Below are positions 1-10,721 of a stretch of 64,000 nucleotides of DNA, in pieces. Source of the DNA: Bryum argenteum (lineage: Eukaryota > Streptophyta > Bryopsida > Bryales > Bryaceae); NCBI GenBank assembly GCA_037043015.1, contig CM073330.1, positions 7,396,012 through 7,460,011 on the forward strand. Reading direction: 5' to 3'. The notes beneath the pieces were generated by a model. That model was not told the DNA's origin. It saw only the letters and a list, made by a program, of their open reading frames with translations, and made no database searches. Positions within the stretch are counted from its first letter, which is position 1. Each line of letters starts with the position of its first letter. A program made the position numbers and the translations under genes.

Positions 1-587
1 TCTGATTCCCGGTCTTCACCACCTCCCGCTGCACCACCTCGTGGATGATGTGGTGCCATCCGACCTGCATCTTCCCATCGTAATTCGCCATGATGGCCTT
101 CATCAGCTTCACGGTGCAGGTGGTTGGCTTGTCCGGGCTGAGTATGGGGAGGAGAAACCGGAGGAGGCGCATCTCCCGGGGGTCCTTGCAATCTTCCGGT
201 TTGAACCCGTCTTTCTCCGTTGGCCCCCTGCGGAACCGGTTCCTCAACCCGTCGTCGCCCTTCTTCTTGATGTAGCCAATCGGGGACCCCGGAAACTTGT
301 AGGTCGCCCTCCAATGGCGAGGCCCCCAGTTATCCGTCTTCCCCCTCAGGGGATGCGTCACGTACAGCTCGGGGAAGCGGTGGGTGACGATTTCCTCAAT
401 TATGAGCTGGTCCGCCAAATCCCACGGGCGTCGTAGAGCCCGACGCACCCCATCCGGAGGAGGTCCTCCCTCAGCTCCGCCTGGTGCAGTGGAAGCTCGG
501 GCACCTGCGGCTTCACCGACTTGAGGGGCATCGGCATCCCGGGTCGCCACGGGACGACCTCCCTTCTCTTCGTCATCGATCCGGTTC
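1..587 (-). CDS. Unrecognised open frame running off the left edge, probably repeat-derived
   Basis: The minus strand reads open for about 195 codons from near 587 to the window edge without a convincing start codon, so only part of a longer frame is seen. The first third is rich in Ala, Gly and Pro. The rest is basic and contains stretches such as LIIEEIVTHRFPELYVTHPL and LLPILSPDKPTTCTVKLMKA, followed by a conserved-looking WHHIIHEVV segment. I do not recognise a catalytic domain. The style (short helices, no organelle signal, next to a retroelement) resembles gag-like or other repeat-encoded plant ORFs, but this is inference. GC content is clearly higher than in the AT-rich flank to the right. 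Confidence 0.3.
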
Positions 588-1139
588 TACTCTCCTGCGG
601 ATGTCCGGGAGAAATCTCTCTCTGCCTTTCCGGATTGACTCCGGTAGAAACCCTACTCCCCGAAACCCTAACCTCACAAAACTCTGTTTTTCCAACTCTC
701 GCGGATTGCTGGGAGCGCAACAATGCCCGATCTCTCAAAATGCGCGGACTGGAATGGCTGAGAATCGTGGCAGCGGCTCCTAATAACAACAAACCGGAGT
801 TCTCCTTCCGAGACATCATCACCCCGCACTCGAGACGTACACTAGGAATTACCCCGGTCATAATTGAGCCGCCGGTGGTTCCATCGGGCGCCCGCGAGTT
901 TTCCGGCCTTTTCTCCGGGTCGACCGGCAGCCTCGGTCATCAACCCGGTAGGAGAACCGGCCCATCCGGTCATCTCAGGGCATCAGCCGGATACCAATAC
1001 GGGTATCCGGAAAGCTCTAAAATCCCCTAAGGTTAGCCGGAGGAATCCTAACACAAAATTACTATCTACTAACCGGTATAAACAGACCGATCTTTATTCC
1101 TATTTGCTAAAATTACCATTTTACTCCTAATTAATTTCT
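588..1139. other. No gene recognised; GC-rich repeat flank
   Basis: This stretch continues the GC-rich block at the left edge. It includes a telomere-like box near 660 (gaaaccctaacc) and repeated 'ccgg' motifs. I see no conserved protein in any frame and no RNA gene. Confidence 0.3.
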
Positions 1140-2540
1140 AAAAACAAAAATATTGGAGAACAGGGTTCGACAATGGCCTTAGCCGCAATCCACTTCCCAC
1201 CAAAAATGATGTCACCGGTGTTAAATGGCATGGTGAAGATGAGACCGTATCGTTGTCAGGATGGTACACTTCGATGTCCTTGAGTATTGTGGTTATGCAA
1301 GCAGATACCACCGAGGAAGCTATCGTGGCAACGGTAGATGTGAATGGAGGTGAAGAGTCTAAAGGCGCCAAAGACATATATGAAGACATCACTCTGATGG
1401 AGTTTTTGAAGAATGGAGAAGTAGTGCCTACTTGGTCTAATAAGTAGAAGAATCGGGTTCAACAACGAGCCAAACGGTTTGTATTGGAGGAGACTCATTT
1501 GCTAAGAGTATGGCCAAATAACACAAAGAAGGTAATGCCTTCACCAACCGAGAGGGTGAAGTAAATCAAAGATACACACGAAGAGCTTGGCCCATTTTGG
1601 AGTACGGAGGACATACAACTTACTTCAAATCCTTTATTGGTGAAGAGGGATGCAATCCCAATTGCAAGCGCTGGTGGTTGGATGTGTGTTTTGTGATCGT
1701 ATCAAGGCATCGTTTAATGCATCAATGCGACACTTGCAACCTTTATCCATCATGGGCTTAAGTTAGAGGTAGAGTTTGGATTTTGCAGGGTCGTTGCCTA
1801 TCACACCTCGATATAACAAATATGTGTTGGTGCTTATTGAGCATTCCTCTAAATGGATCGAGTTGGTGGCATTGCCTTACAAGTTGAGCAATGGAGTTGC
1901 TTACGTGTTTCGAGACTGTCTATTGAGCCGCTTTGGAGCGCCAACTGAGGTATTTAGAATTCAAGGACGAGAATTCTTAGGTGAGTTTCAAACTTTATGT
2001 GAGCAAGCTATGATTGACCATCGCAGTACTTCGAAAGACCACTCTGAGGCGGATGGCTTGGCAGAAAGAATGATTGAGACCATCAAAAGAGGATTATGAA
2101 AGTATAGTTTCAAAAAGGGACATCATCAAGATTAAGACTTGCAGTTATCTTGGATTGCCATGGGTTATCAGTTTAGTAAGCAAGCCTCCATATCTTCTTT
2201 TTCACCTTACTAATTAATTGTTTGGAAGACACCCGGACTTACCAAATGCTGTTGAAATAGATGCCAACACCGTGTTAGCTAACATGGATAACCCATATAT
2301 GTGGACTCAAATATGTGAGCAATGTGTTGAATTGTTCAAGTGTGTAATCCTTACAGTACTGAAGAACCTCTGTATTGCCCAACATCGGAGATACACTACA
2401 GTATGCTATGATACGAGGAGGAGGCCACCGGCCTCAAATACGTCGTTTTATGCATAAGAACTATGTGTAGTTGCAACAAGCAGCGCTGTCGCGTTGGAAT
2501 TGCTTCGAACGTGCACATTTTTAGTTTATACTAAGTTTTA
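1140..2540 (+). mobile_element. Ty3/gypsy LTR retrotransposon fossil (end of RNase H region through integrase)
   Basis: Pieces in + orientation follow the order of a plant Ty3/gypsy polyprotein. First comes the FLKNGEV linker after RNase H, near 1400. Then comes the integrase N-terminal region near 1450-1750. The integrase core at 1776-2099 shows DFAGSLPITPRYNKYVLV, KWIELVALP and the EADGLAERMIETIKRGL helix. A downstream GRHPDLPNAVEIDA / IAQHR segment lies near 2220-2400. The copy is a clearly broken, old fossil with several interruptions. No gag, protease or reverse transcriptase domain and no LTR pair could be recognised in the window, so it is also truncated. The family assignment rests on the integrase core and is fairly secure; the exact ends are not. 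Confidence 0.8.
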
Positions 2541-2599
2541 CGGTAACGCTAGTTAATAAAAGAAAACCACTTAGATCGTGATTAGAATCATGGTGGTTT

Positions 2600-2785
2600 G
2601 GGTTTAACACCTTTGGTGCTAAATTGTTGTCGCATATACAGCTAATGGGTAACTAGGCCGACGGTTGGATTTCATGCCTCGCTAGCGTGCCAAGTCGCGG
2701 CCACCCGAAGCGCTCAACGGGATTCGAACCCCGGACCGTCGGTATGGCAATTGACCACTGATTCCAACCCACCAAGTCTACAGCT
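2600..2785 (-). mobile_element. SINE-like tRNA-derived repeat
   Basis: On the minus strand, an A-box-like sequence TGGAATCAGTGGTCAA (2751-2766) is followed about 20 bp later by an exact pol III B box GGTTCGAATCC (2720-2730). This is the spacing of a tRNA-derived promoter. The bases around it do not fold into a full tRNA cloverleaf, and an unrelated body follows down to about 2600, so a SINE head fits better than a functional tRNA gene. No poly-A or T-rich tail or target-site duplication was established, so the ends are approximate. Confidence 0.45.
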
Positions 2786-2789
2786 TAGT

Positions 2790-4885
2790 AACTGGAATCC
2801 GCAATCAATAACCCTTATACATCTTAGATTTTTTGATGTGATTTCTATTTTCCTATTGGTATAGTAGAATTTCTTTGTTTACCAAGGCTTTGATAATTGC
2901 CTTGTAGTAAATAAAGGCAGTTAAAAGTAAAACTGCCGGCATTTGGATAGTGTAGTTGACTATTATGATGTTTTTGGATTTTTATAAAGGACCTAAATTG
3001 GAGGTATAGGCTGATGAAGAGTCACTCTTTTCCCTTAAGTGAAGAGGAAAGAAAGAAGAAAGAAGGAGGAAAAAGAGATTTCCTTCAAGTTTGTGTCAAG
3101 GTGGTGTCTTTGGTGTGTAGAAGGAGGGATTTTTAGAGGTGTGCTGAGGTTGTGTTGGGAGAAAATTTGTGACAAATTAAGTTTGTAATGTTGTTATTTG
3201 TGCAATTACCTTTGTATAGACACCTTTTATGAATGATTTGGACTAGTGAGCAAGAAGTTATGAGAGTTTGAAATTTTTGAGAATTTAAAGAATTTATAAT
3301 TACCCGATTGAGTAGTGAACTTTTCGGGGTTTATAATTCCCAACAACTTTTTTTTCCTCAAATCTTTCAGGGTGTTGTAGTTCTTGAAGCCTTCTATTCA
3401 TAAACACTTTGCACTTATAATTTGAAGCATTTTAGAGAGTTTTATGGTGATTTGAAGAAGGAGAAGTCTGCAGCAGACTTACTCTCAGTCTACATCTTTA
3501 GAGGCCTATAGTTTGTGGACATTAGGTTAGAATGTTTTGACATTTGGAGGAAAATCAGAAGGTGTTGTTAGCTTTCCAAATAGCTATTACACTTGTTCAT
3601 AGAATTTGTGAGTTGTTTGTGAGAGCCATTAGAAGTTGCGGAGCATTTTCTCGGAGTTTCGGACTTGCTTATTCAAAAATTTCCTCTGAGGTGAAAGCAA
3701 AGGTTGAATGTTGGAGATGTAAAGACACCAAGACTTGAAGACCTGAAGGGCCTTTAGGCTCTTATTTGTGTTGTGGCTTGTAGTCCGATTTCCTTCTTGT
3801 TGTTCCCAGCCGGTTTTGGAGGCTAGTTGTATTTCTTTTCTTGCATTGTAAACCCGTTGCAAGCTTTGTGTTTACACTTAGCTTCATGCTGTGTTGTGGC
3901 AACAAAGTACAGTTAACAACCCACATGGTTGATCTTATATGTTGTTTCTGCTCGTGAAGGCGCTGCTTAGTCACCGCAGGTTTGAAGTTTAAAGTCTATC
4001 TTACGAACGGCAGCTCGTATTTGTTGTTCCGTTCTATCCGTCTGAGGACATGTGGTTTCTTATTATCTACCCAACCAAAATCCTTACTTTGTAGAACCAA
4101 CCACAAGATAGGCCAACGAGCACGTGTTTGAAGATTGAAGACTGAAGACAAAAGATTGAAGAACCGAGACAGAAAATTGAAGAATGTTTATCTCACATCC
4201 TCTCACCGAGTTATTCCTAGTTGCAGCCAGACACCTCGTGTGTTCCCAAAGCGAGCTCCTTTGATACACGACAACGCCTACCACCTTAGATGTGACAGCG
4301 GACAGAGTGATATTGCGGATTCGTGAGGTATTAAATTCGGGTGTGTTATTGTTAGAGGGCCGTGATGATAAGTTGTAGAAGGGTCATACGCGCAATTTTG
4401 CACCTTGCCACTTACTACACTTTGATGATACTATACTTCTCGGCATCTCTCACATTTCTGCAGGTTTACAATGTCATTTATTTGGTAATGTCAAGAGGGC
4501 AACCACAATGGTCATTTGTGATTTTAGTTACACGGGGTCGCACTTAAAATGTTTAACTCCGCTTCTCTTAGAGATTGTGAGCCCAAAAACCACTATAGAG
4601 TGGCCTTTAGTCACAAGGAGAAAATAAAAAATGAGGTAAAATGAAGAGAAAAATAAGATACTAGAGGAGACAAGGAGGAGACGAGGTGCAAAGAAGAGAA
4701 GAAGAAGGAAACTGTCCGGCCGGCTCACCTTGGAAGTGACATGTGGTTTTTTGTTTGTCATTCTTTTGTCTTAACTCCGTTTGGGCGTGCCATAGCTTTT
4801 AAAAAGCTAAGTCTGTTGTGCATCTACTCCTAAAATCTCAAAGTCATTGGACCAGTACCTTAGGACTGATTGCAGAATGACTGGG
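2790..4885. other. Intergenic, no gene recognised
   Basis: About 2.1 kb of AT-rich DNA with only short open frames. None of the translated pieces (for example around 3544-3738 or 3762-3974) resembles a known domain. Sequence near 3750-3900 has the T/G-rich look of retroelement terminal repeats, but I could not find a partner copy, so no element is called. Confidence 0.35.
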
Positions 4886-5098
4886 TGTGAGAGCGTGTAA
4901 GCTCTCTTTTGCTTAAGTGTTACTAATAATGGATTTTTATTAATGAAGTGTTTGCAAACCATGACATCTTGAGGTAATTTGATGAATTTATGATAATTGA
5001 GTTTTGAATGCAATAAGTATATTAAAGATTAGTTGTCGCAAGGCCTTTGGTAGATTATTTAGCATAAATTATGAGCTTAGTTTAGATTAGGAGTGGTT

Positions 5099-5200
5099 GG
5101 TTCGATAAGGAAGGACTAGAGGAGGTAAAAAGCCCCCTAGTGGATCCTTGGTTCGATAAGGAAGGACTAGAGGAGGTAAAAAGCCCCCTAGTGGATCCTT
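5099..5200. repeat. 51 bp perfect tandem duplication (2 copies)
   Basis: The unit beginning ggttcgataaggaaggacta is present at 5099-5149 and again at 5150-5200. It lies in the left arm of the long-TIR element. The right arm has only one copy of the corresponding segment, so the duplication came after the arms diverged. Confidence 0.9.
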
Positions 5201-5684
5201 GGTTTGATTAGCGTAAGAATTAGGGACTTGGAGTTGGGTTAGAAATTTACCATGGGCCTTGTACAAGTAGTCTTTGATGTCCTTGTTGTGTTTGAAATTT
5301 GGTTGTTGAGAGATTCATTCATCTAACCTTGTGGTAGCATGTGGGAGCTACATCCATTGATGAAGTCGTTGATAGGATGGAGGCTTCAAGGACGGAGCGC
5401 GTGGAGTGGCGGTCATTCATCCATGCCTTAGTTAGGGCTTAGGCCTTAGTTAGGGTTATGGTGAGCCGCCTCTTTGGCGGCTCCCATTTGGTACTTAATA
5501 GCTTGTTTCCAAGCTATCTTCACCTCTTTCATTTCCTCTTAGTTTAGGTTAGAGTAGGAGAAGGGAGGCCTTGGGCCTCCTTCTCCTCCATTTTGTTCAC
5601 TTACCTATCCATCTATGTAGTTAGGAGGAGGAAGGCCATGGGCCTCCTTTTCCTCTTTGTTCACCTTGATCATCTTTCTTGAAT

Positions 5685-5829
5685 TGTTAGTAGTTTGGAG
5701 AAGGAGAGCCCTTCTCAAAATGATCTTGCTTTTGAAGTGTTAGTAGTTAGGAGAAGGAGAGCCCTTCTCAAAATGATCTTGTTGTTGAAGTGTTAGTAGT
5801 TAGGAGAAGGAGAGCCCTTTCCAAAATGC
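5685..5829. repeat. 53 bp tandem repeat (2.7 copies)
   Basis: Units start with tgttagtagt at 5685, 5738 and 5791, each carrying ggagaaggagagccctt. They differ at only a few bases. They sit in the pyrimidine-rich centre of the long-TIR element. Confidence 0.9.
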
Positions 5830-7309
5830 TTGTCTTGCCTCACTCATCTTCCTCCTCCTTATTGAGTTCCTTTGTTATTAAGATAAGAGCTTGTTCTTGC
5901 CCTATGAAAGCCAACCAGATTGTTTCCCCCATAACTCACTCGATTTTTCTTCAACTCCTCTGAAATTTCTACACTAGATAGAGCTCCAGTAGAGCTTTCC
6001 AATGGTATAAAGCATGCTCAATTCCGAGTTGTAGAGAGGGAGATATGAGCTTCCAAAGTCGGGGTGTTGAAAAAGTTTTCCCCCCGGCAGTGGCAAAAAC
6101 CGCCACAGTCAAACAGCAATCAGTCTTAGCTCGTTGATCTTCTGCCTTTGAGATTTTAGGGGCGGGTGCACATTGAGCTTAGCTTTCCAAAAAGCTATGG
6201 CAAGCCCCATTTGGACCTAAGACGAAGGAATGACAATCAAAAGAGTAGAAACCACTTCCAAGCCATCCGGCCGGTGGTTCTCTTCTTCTTCTTCTTCCCT
6301 ATTTCCTTGTCTTCTTCTTGTCTTCCTTCTTCCCCTCTTCTTTTCTCATCTAATCTTGCTCTTCAAAACCCCTTGTGACCAAATGCCACCTCATGGTGGT
6401 TTTTGGGTTCACAATGGGGCTTACTTTTCTACTGCTCGCGGGAAAAGGCCTTACTACACCCCCAACTTTGGAGGGGTGTTCTTCCCTGTCTACAACTCTG
6501 AATTAGACATGTCATATACCGATGAAAAGATTTACTTACAAGCTATACAGCCTGAAAGTCTTAGCCAACTTGGAAAAAAATGGAGTGACTGATGAGAAAA
6601 AAACTGAGAGAGATAAGGAAATGACACCACCCACACATTTCCTTATCTTTCTCAGTACTAAGTATGACAAGGAAGAGAAAAAAAAGACAGACAAAATTGA
6701 ATGGAGCGATTGACACAAGAAGGCACAAGATTGATTTCCCTTGAAAGAAGCTTGAAAACAAGCTCTTAAGTACAAAATATAGAGCCGTCAAAGTGGCAGC
6801 TAACCCTAACCCTAACCAAGGCTCAAAGCCCTACCTAAGGTCTTCTTGGATGAATGACGTCACTACTTCACGCGCTCCATCCTTCAAGCATCCAATCTAT
6901 CATCGACTCCATTAATGCAAGTAGCTCGCACATACTACCCAAAATCAAGTGAATAAAACCAAGACAACCAATCATAAACACTAACATAGACATCAGAGAT
7001 TAAAAATAAAAAACGGATGGCAAAATGTCTGACTCTAATTTAAGCAACTTGCATATTTCTACTTTTCAGGTTCACTAGGGGGATCTTCCCTCATCTAATC
7101 CTTCTCCACTAATCCTAACCTAAGGCTTAATTTCGTGCCAAACAATCTACCGAAAGCCTTCCAACAATTAACTTTTAATATACATTTTACATTCATAATT
7201 AAATTATCCTAATTCCATCAATTTACTTCCAAATGACATGGTTTGCTGACTTTTCACTAATAAAATCACATTAAATAATACTTTAACAAGAGCGCGTTTA
7301 CACGCTCTT

Positions 7310-7882
7310 ATAGAAGTAATATTGGGTTAGTGGTTACGTTTAGAGTGTTTAGTTCGTTGATAGTTTGAATACACAATGTCTAGTCAATTTATGAGTTAGA
7401 AGCGGTTAACGATGGGGCTCTCATTGCACCCGATCTACCTCTTTGTGTCTTAAGTCTATTAGCCTTTTTTTTGGGGATAAGTTTATGTGTATGGATTTTT
7501 TGAATTTTCCTTGTGGGTTCGATCTCTCATTCTTTTAGAATCAGTAGTTCGTCGATGTGAAAGGGGCTTCAGCACGGGCGAAGGAGGCGAGTAAAGAAGT
7601 CATATTTTACTACTGGGATATTGTAATAGTTTAAGTGATAGACGTCTTTTTCCTTTCTACTTTGTGTCTTGTGTTTGTATGTGTCAAGAGATGGTATTTT
7701 ATTTTGTGTGACAAAGTAACAATGATAGTTTGTTTGTTGCTGCTCATATTCATTTGATTGATGATCGTACATTCACATGTGTAGCCGATGTTATCTGGGC
7801 ACGATGTAGCGGTGCACGATAAATAATTGTTTAAAGTTTAAGATATAAGAAATTATATGATAAAGATTATTGACAAAAAAAC
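7310..7882. other. Spacer between two transposons, no gene seen
   Basis: AT-rich DNA with no convincing open frame. A B-box-like GGGTTCGATCTC near 7506 lacks an A box at the right distance. Confidence 0.4.
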
Positions 7883-8419
7883 TTAAGCTTTAAACGCCCG
7901 AGCATGCCCGAGGGGCATTTTCGAGAACTTTCGAGCACTGTAGCTCCGTAGTCGTCGCACGGAAACGATCATATCGATAGTCAAAGTGGTCAGCGTCCGA
8001 CAATGAATCCGTTTCAATGAATTCCGGGCTCAATTGTGAGGATTGCAATCCAGGAATCTCAAACCGCTAGGTACGGGTCATCAGCAAGGTGGAGTCGGGT
8101 CTGCCCGATTGCTGAAATCTTAGTTTCGCTTCTGTTGAAAGCTGTGTCAAAGCTTTCGATCTTCTATTAGCTGTCTTAGTCTCCAGAACGTTTCGTTTTT
8201 GCGGTTGCACCAACGGCTCCGCGCGATGGTGGCGGACTGGGTACTTCGTCGACGTTTGAGTCATGGTGCTGCTTTTCGAACGGAACTCGAACAGTGGCTA
8301 ATTCTCGCTCAACAACAATCAGAAACGGTAGTGCAACAGTGTCTAACATTGTTTGACGAGGAGAAATTATTATCGCTTTCGTTGCCTCCCAGGGTCGTTC
8401 TACCCAGTATCCATGGGTA

Positions 8420-8865
8420 AAGAATTTTTGGTTTCTTTTTTGAAGACAAGTCGCATCCGTCTTGCACTGGAAGGAGCGGAGAGAAGAAGGGGATACCCAA
8501 GGATTTACGGATAAGCTAAATAGCTTCATCCGGGACGTATGGTGGCCGGACAAAACCGCTGCGACCGTCCACGGCCACAGCCTCGACGATCGCACATTCA
8601 GGTGAGTCACAATTTGCAAATTCGGCAAAAAAAATATTTTAAGGTTTCGGGGCAATTGGCTTACTGTTGCGATGATCTTCTGTAGCGGTTTATTGCCATC
8701 AGGGCGACGAAACCAGAGCTTGCTTATTGCCTACGAGTCAGCAACGATCGGAATTGTCAAAAATCATGTTTCTGAGCCTTGTGATCCAGTACCGACGGTT
8801 TCTCATCAGCGGGAGCATTGCCGCTCATCTACGTCGAAGGAGCCGAAGCAGCCTAGAATGGACCA
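8420..8865 (+). CDS. Possible spliced cargo exons inside the piggyBac element
   Basis: Two open stretches are joined by canonical splice signals in matching phase. The first ends at TTCAG|gtgagt (8600) and encodes a segment like DKLNSFIRDVWWPDKTA. The second begins after ttctgtag near 8685 and continues open to ACCAG|gtaagc (8865). The product is not recognised. GC content is well above the surrounding DNA, which would fit a captured host gene fragment. No start codon or terminal exon was established, so it may equally be non-coding. Confidence 0.22.
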
Positions 8866-9529
8866 GGTAAGCTCCTGCCCTGCCTCCATTTCCGATTTCG
8901 ATGGAATTGGCCCGATTCATCTACCGAACTGTTGCACGGCACTCTGAGCAATGAGCTCCTCGAATACTGCCGAATGCCGCTAATGAACCTGCGACAACAC
9001 ATCACCGTCAGTAACCACTCAAAAGTTGACTTGAACTGCGTGAAACGCACCATGAACATCACAGACTAGGATGTTGTTACTCACTGATAGTATGTTCGTC
9101 GACACTCTACTCAGCACCAGAGCGCCCGTAATCTCAAATACAGCGGCGATCTGTTCGAGGCAGTTGATGTATTTATCATATTCCAATTCGTTCTACAATC
9201 CGGCAGTGCAAATGCTGCCGAATGCTGATTTCAGCTTTGTCTCATCGCTCGCTCGAGCTACCCACTCGAACGAATGGCTGGCAGTTGAATGGTGGCCACC
9301 ATCTAACCGCTCCTTCGGTTGGTTGTAATGGTGCAGGGTGCGAGGAATCGTGGAAACAGAGGAAGGATAGCTCAAAGATCCAGAGGTCGTGGAATTTCAC
9401 CGATCGCCAGTCAATAGCAGCCGATTGTGAATCTTGCACGTAATATAGATCAGAGGTTGGTCCTCACAGTGAGTGATTTTGTTGCAGGGACGGGCAGGTG
9501 TGTAAGGCATCATTTGGAGCTCGGGGAAG

Positions 9530-9770
9530 GAGGCTTGGTGGTCCTTGAACAGTCTATTATCGGACTAAGGCAGGCAGAGGAGACCAGAGGATTGAGGCAA
9601 CCGGAGGAGGCCGTAGAGCTTGGAGAGACCGGAGCGAGGTCATCCCTATTCGATCGGCAACCAGAAGAGGGCGGAGGCCAAGGGGAGATCGGAGCCAAGT
9701 CAGCTGCATACGTTTGGCAGGCAGAGGAGGCCGGAGCCTCAGAGGAGACAGAAGCCAGGCAGCCGTAGGC
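9530..9770 (+). repeat. Degenerate GC-rich minisatellite
   Basis: Purine-rich units built on 'ggca(a/g)(g/c)cagaggaggccggag' recur about three to four times at roughly 55-60 bp spacing. One frame reads as Glu/Gly/Ala-rich repeats (RQAEE, RQPEE, WQAEE), but there is no sign that it is expressed. Confidence 0.5.
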
Positions 9771-9900
9771 TCCAAAACGACAGAGCAGTAAACGTCGCGG
9801 TGGGATAAATGGAGAAAACTCCACATGTACGTCTCTAACCCAACCTTCCCATCATCTTCTAATTTTTGCCAATTTAGATTCTCCCCTTCAGAATCCTAAT

Positions 9901-10653
9901 GTGGTTGAATATGGGATTTTGCAGGCACCCGGTGAAGTTGGAGGAGAAACAGATAAAAATTTTGAGACGCTACAAGATGATAGTAGATGTGTGTTAGATA
10001 GTCATGCCTCAAGTGAATTTGAGCTTTTGTGGTCCAATGTCCATGTACCTCAAAGAAATGTCACTTTGAGAAGTGACTTAAACAAGAATTTGTTTGTTCC
10101 ATTGTTTGATCTTGGATGTTGTGAGACATGTGTGATTGTTCCAAAAATTGAGTTACCGGATTTGCATGTGCCATTAGATTGTGATGCCGCATACTTAGAT
10201 ATGCTTTGGAGCACGGTTGTCAATGAATTTTATGATCCCATGATGGCGGTTGAAATGTTGAGTGTTCTGCTTTTTGGTCCTTGGGGCACATTCAATGTGC
10301 CAGAGGCGGTTTGTAAGTTTGTTGATGAAACTTCCAATTATGGGAGAGTAAATGAGGTCCAATTGTGGGGTTCTAAGCTACAAACCCCTAATCCATCCAA
10401 TGGTAATACTTCCAATTCATCATATGTCCCCGGTCTAAATTCCCCCCAATTCTCAAGTGACATGGATAAGTTGGAAAATCTAGAATTAACCCCTAATTCA
10501 CGTAAGTGGTTCTTGAATTCATCACCCGCAACAAATGAAATTGGGTTAGATTATAATTTTTCTTTTACCGAATTCTCAAAATTACCGGAGCCAAAGCGTT
10601 TTGCCCAAGGCATGTGGAACTCTCCATTGAATAGTCTTCCCCCCGTTGTGTAG
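9901..10653 (+). CDS. Unrecognised 250-codon open frame upstream of the piggyBac transposase
   Basis: This long AT-rich open frame directly precedes the transposase on the same strand. A splice-acceptor-like ttttgcag lies at 9924, so the true coding part may begin there. The protein is acidic, with a Cys pair (GCCETC) and a segment LPDLHVPLDCDAAYLDMLW. It matches no family I know. Its position suggests an N-terminal extension or a second protein of the element. The stop codon sits in the loop of an 11 bp perfect hairpin (10634-10666), and the transposase resumes about 70 bp later in another frame. Confidence 0.4.
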   Translation: MVEYGILQAPGEVGGETDKNFETLQDDSRCVLDSHASSEFELLWSNVHVPQRNVTLRSDLNKNLFVPLFDLGCCETCVIVPKIELPDLHVPLDCDAAYLDMLWSTVVNEFYDPMMAVEMLSVLLFGPWGTFNVPEAVCKFVDETSNYGRVNEVQLWGSKLQTPNPSNGNTSNSSYVPGLNSPQFSSDMDKLENLELTPNSRKWFLNSSPATNEIGLDYNFSFTEFSKLPEPKRFAQGMWNSPLNSLPPVV

Positions 10654-10666
10654 TCGGGGGGAAGAC
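10634..10666. repeat. Perfect 11 bp stem hairpin
   Basis: GTCTTCCCCCC (10634-10644) pairs with GGGGGGAAGAC (10656-10666) around an 11-base loop that contains the TAG ending the upstream open frame. It lies between the two open frames of the piggyBac element. Confidence 0.85.
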
Positions 10667-10721
10667 AAGGGTTGGTAAATTCTTTACCCTTATGTAAAAC
10701 TCCTCTTAATTATTTTTTTTA

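Larger units (their letters stand above)
4889..7309. mobile_element. 2.4 kb non-autonomous element with ~600 bp terminal inverted repeats (MULE/foldback-like)
   Basis: The sequence from about 4889 to 5520 reappears, diverged but collinear, as the reverse complement of about 6735 to 7309. Shared blocks include the outer agagcgtgtaa (4890 and 7308), gtttgcaaaccatg against gtcagcaaaccatg, ggtagatt, the ccccctagtgga segment, an acggagcgcgtg(g/a)agt block, a ttagggtta block, and gtacttaa(t/g)agcttgttt near the inner limit. The arms are interrupted by small indels. Long terminal inverted repeats with no transposase fit Mutator-like or foldback elements. No clean target duplication was seen. The centre (5520-6735) holds pyrimidine-rich tracts and a 53 bp tandem repeat but no recognisable gene. 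Confidence 0.7.

Noticed and set aside
6166-6592. 70- and 120-codon open frames in the centre of the long-TIR element
   Set aside because: Pyrimidine-rich low-complexity sequence translating to Ser/Phe/Leu runs, with no domain.
7320-7520. A-box-like and B-box-like motifs suggesting a SINE or tRNA
   Set aside because: The boxes are about 180 bp apart, far beyond the spacing of a pol III internal promoter.
8176-8655. 159-codon open frame on the - strand
   Set aside because: No domain, GC-driven openness, and overlapping frames on the other strand have better splice context.
10488-10504. TTAACCCCTAA motif resembling a piggyBac end
   Set aside because: It lies within a continuous open frame, diverges after the first bases, and has no partner; considered chance.
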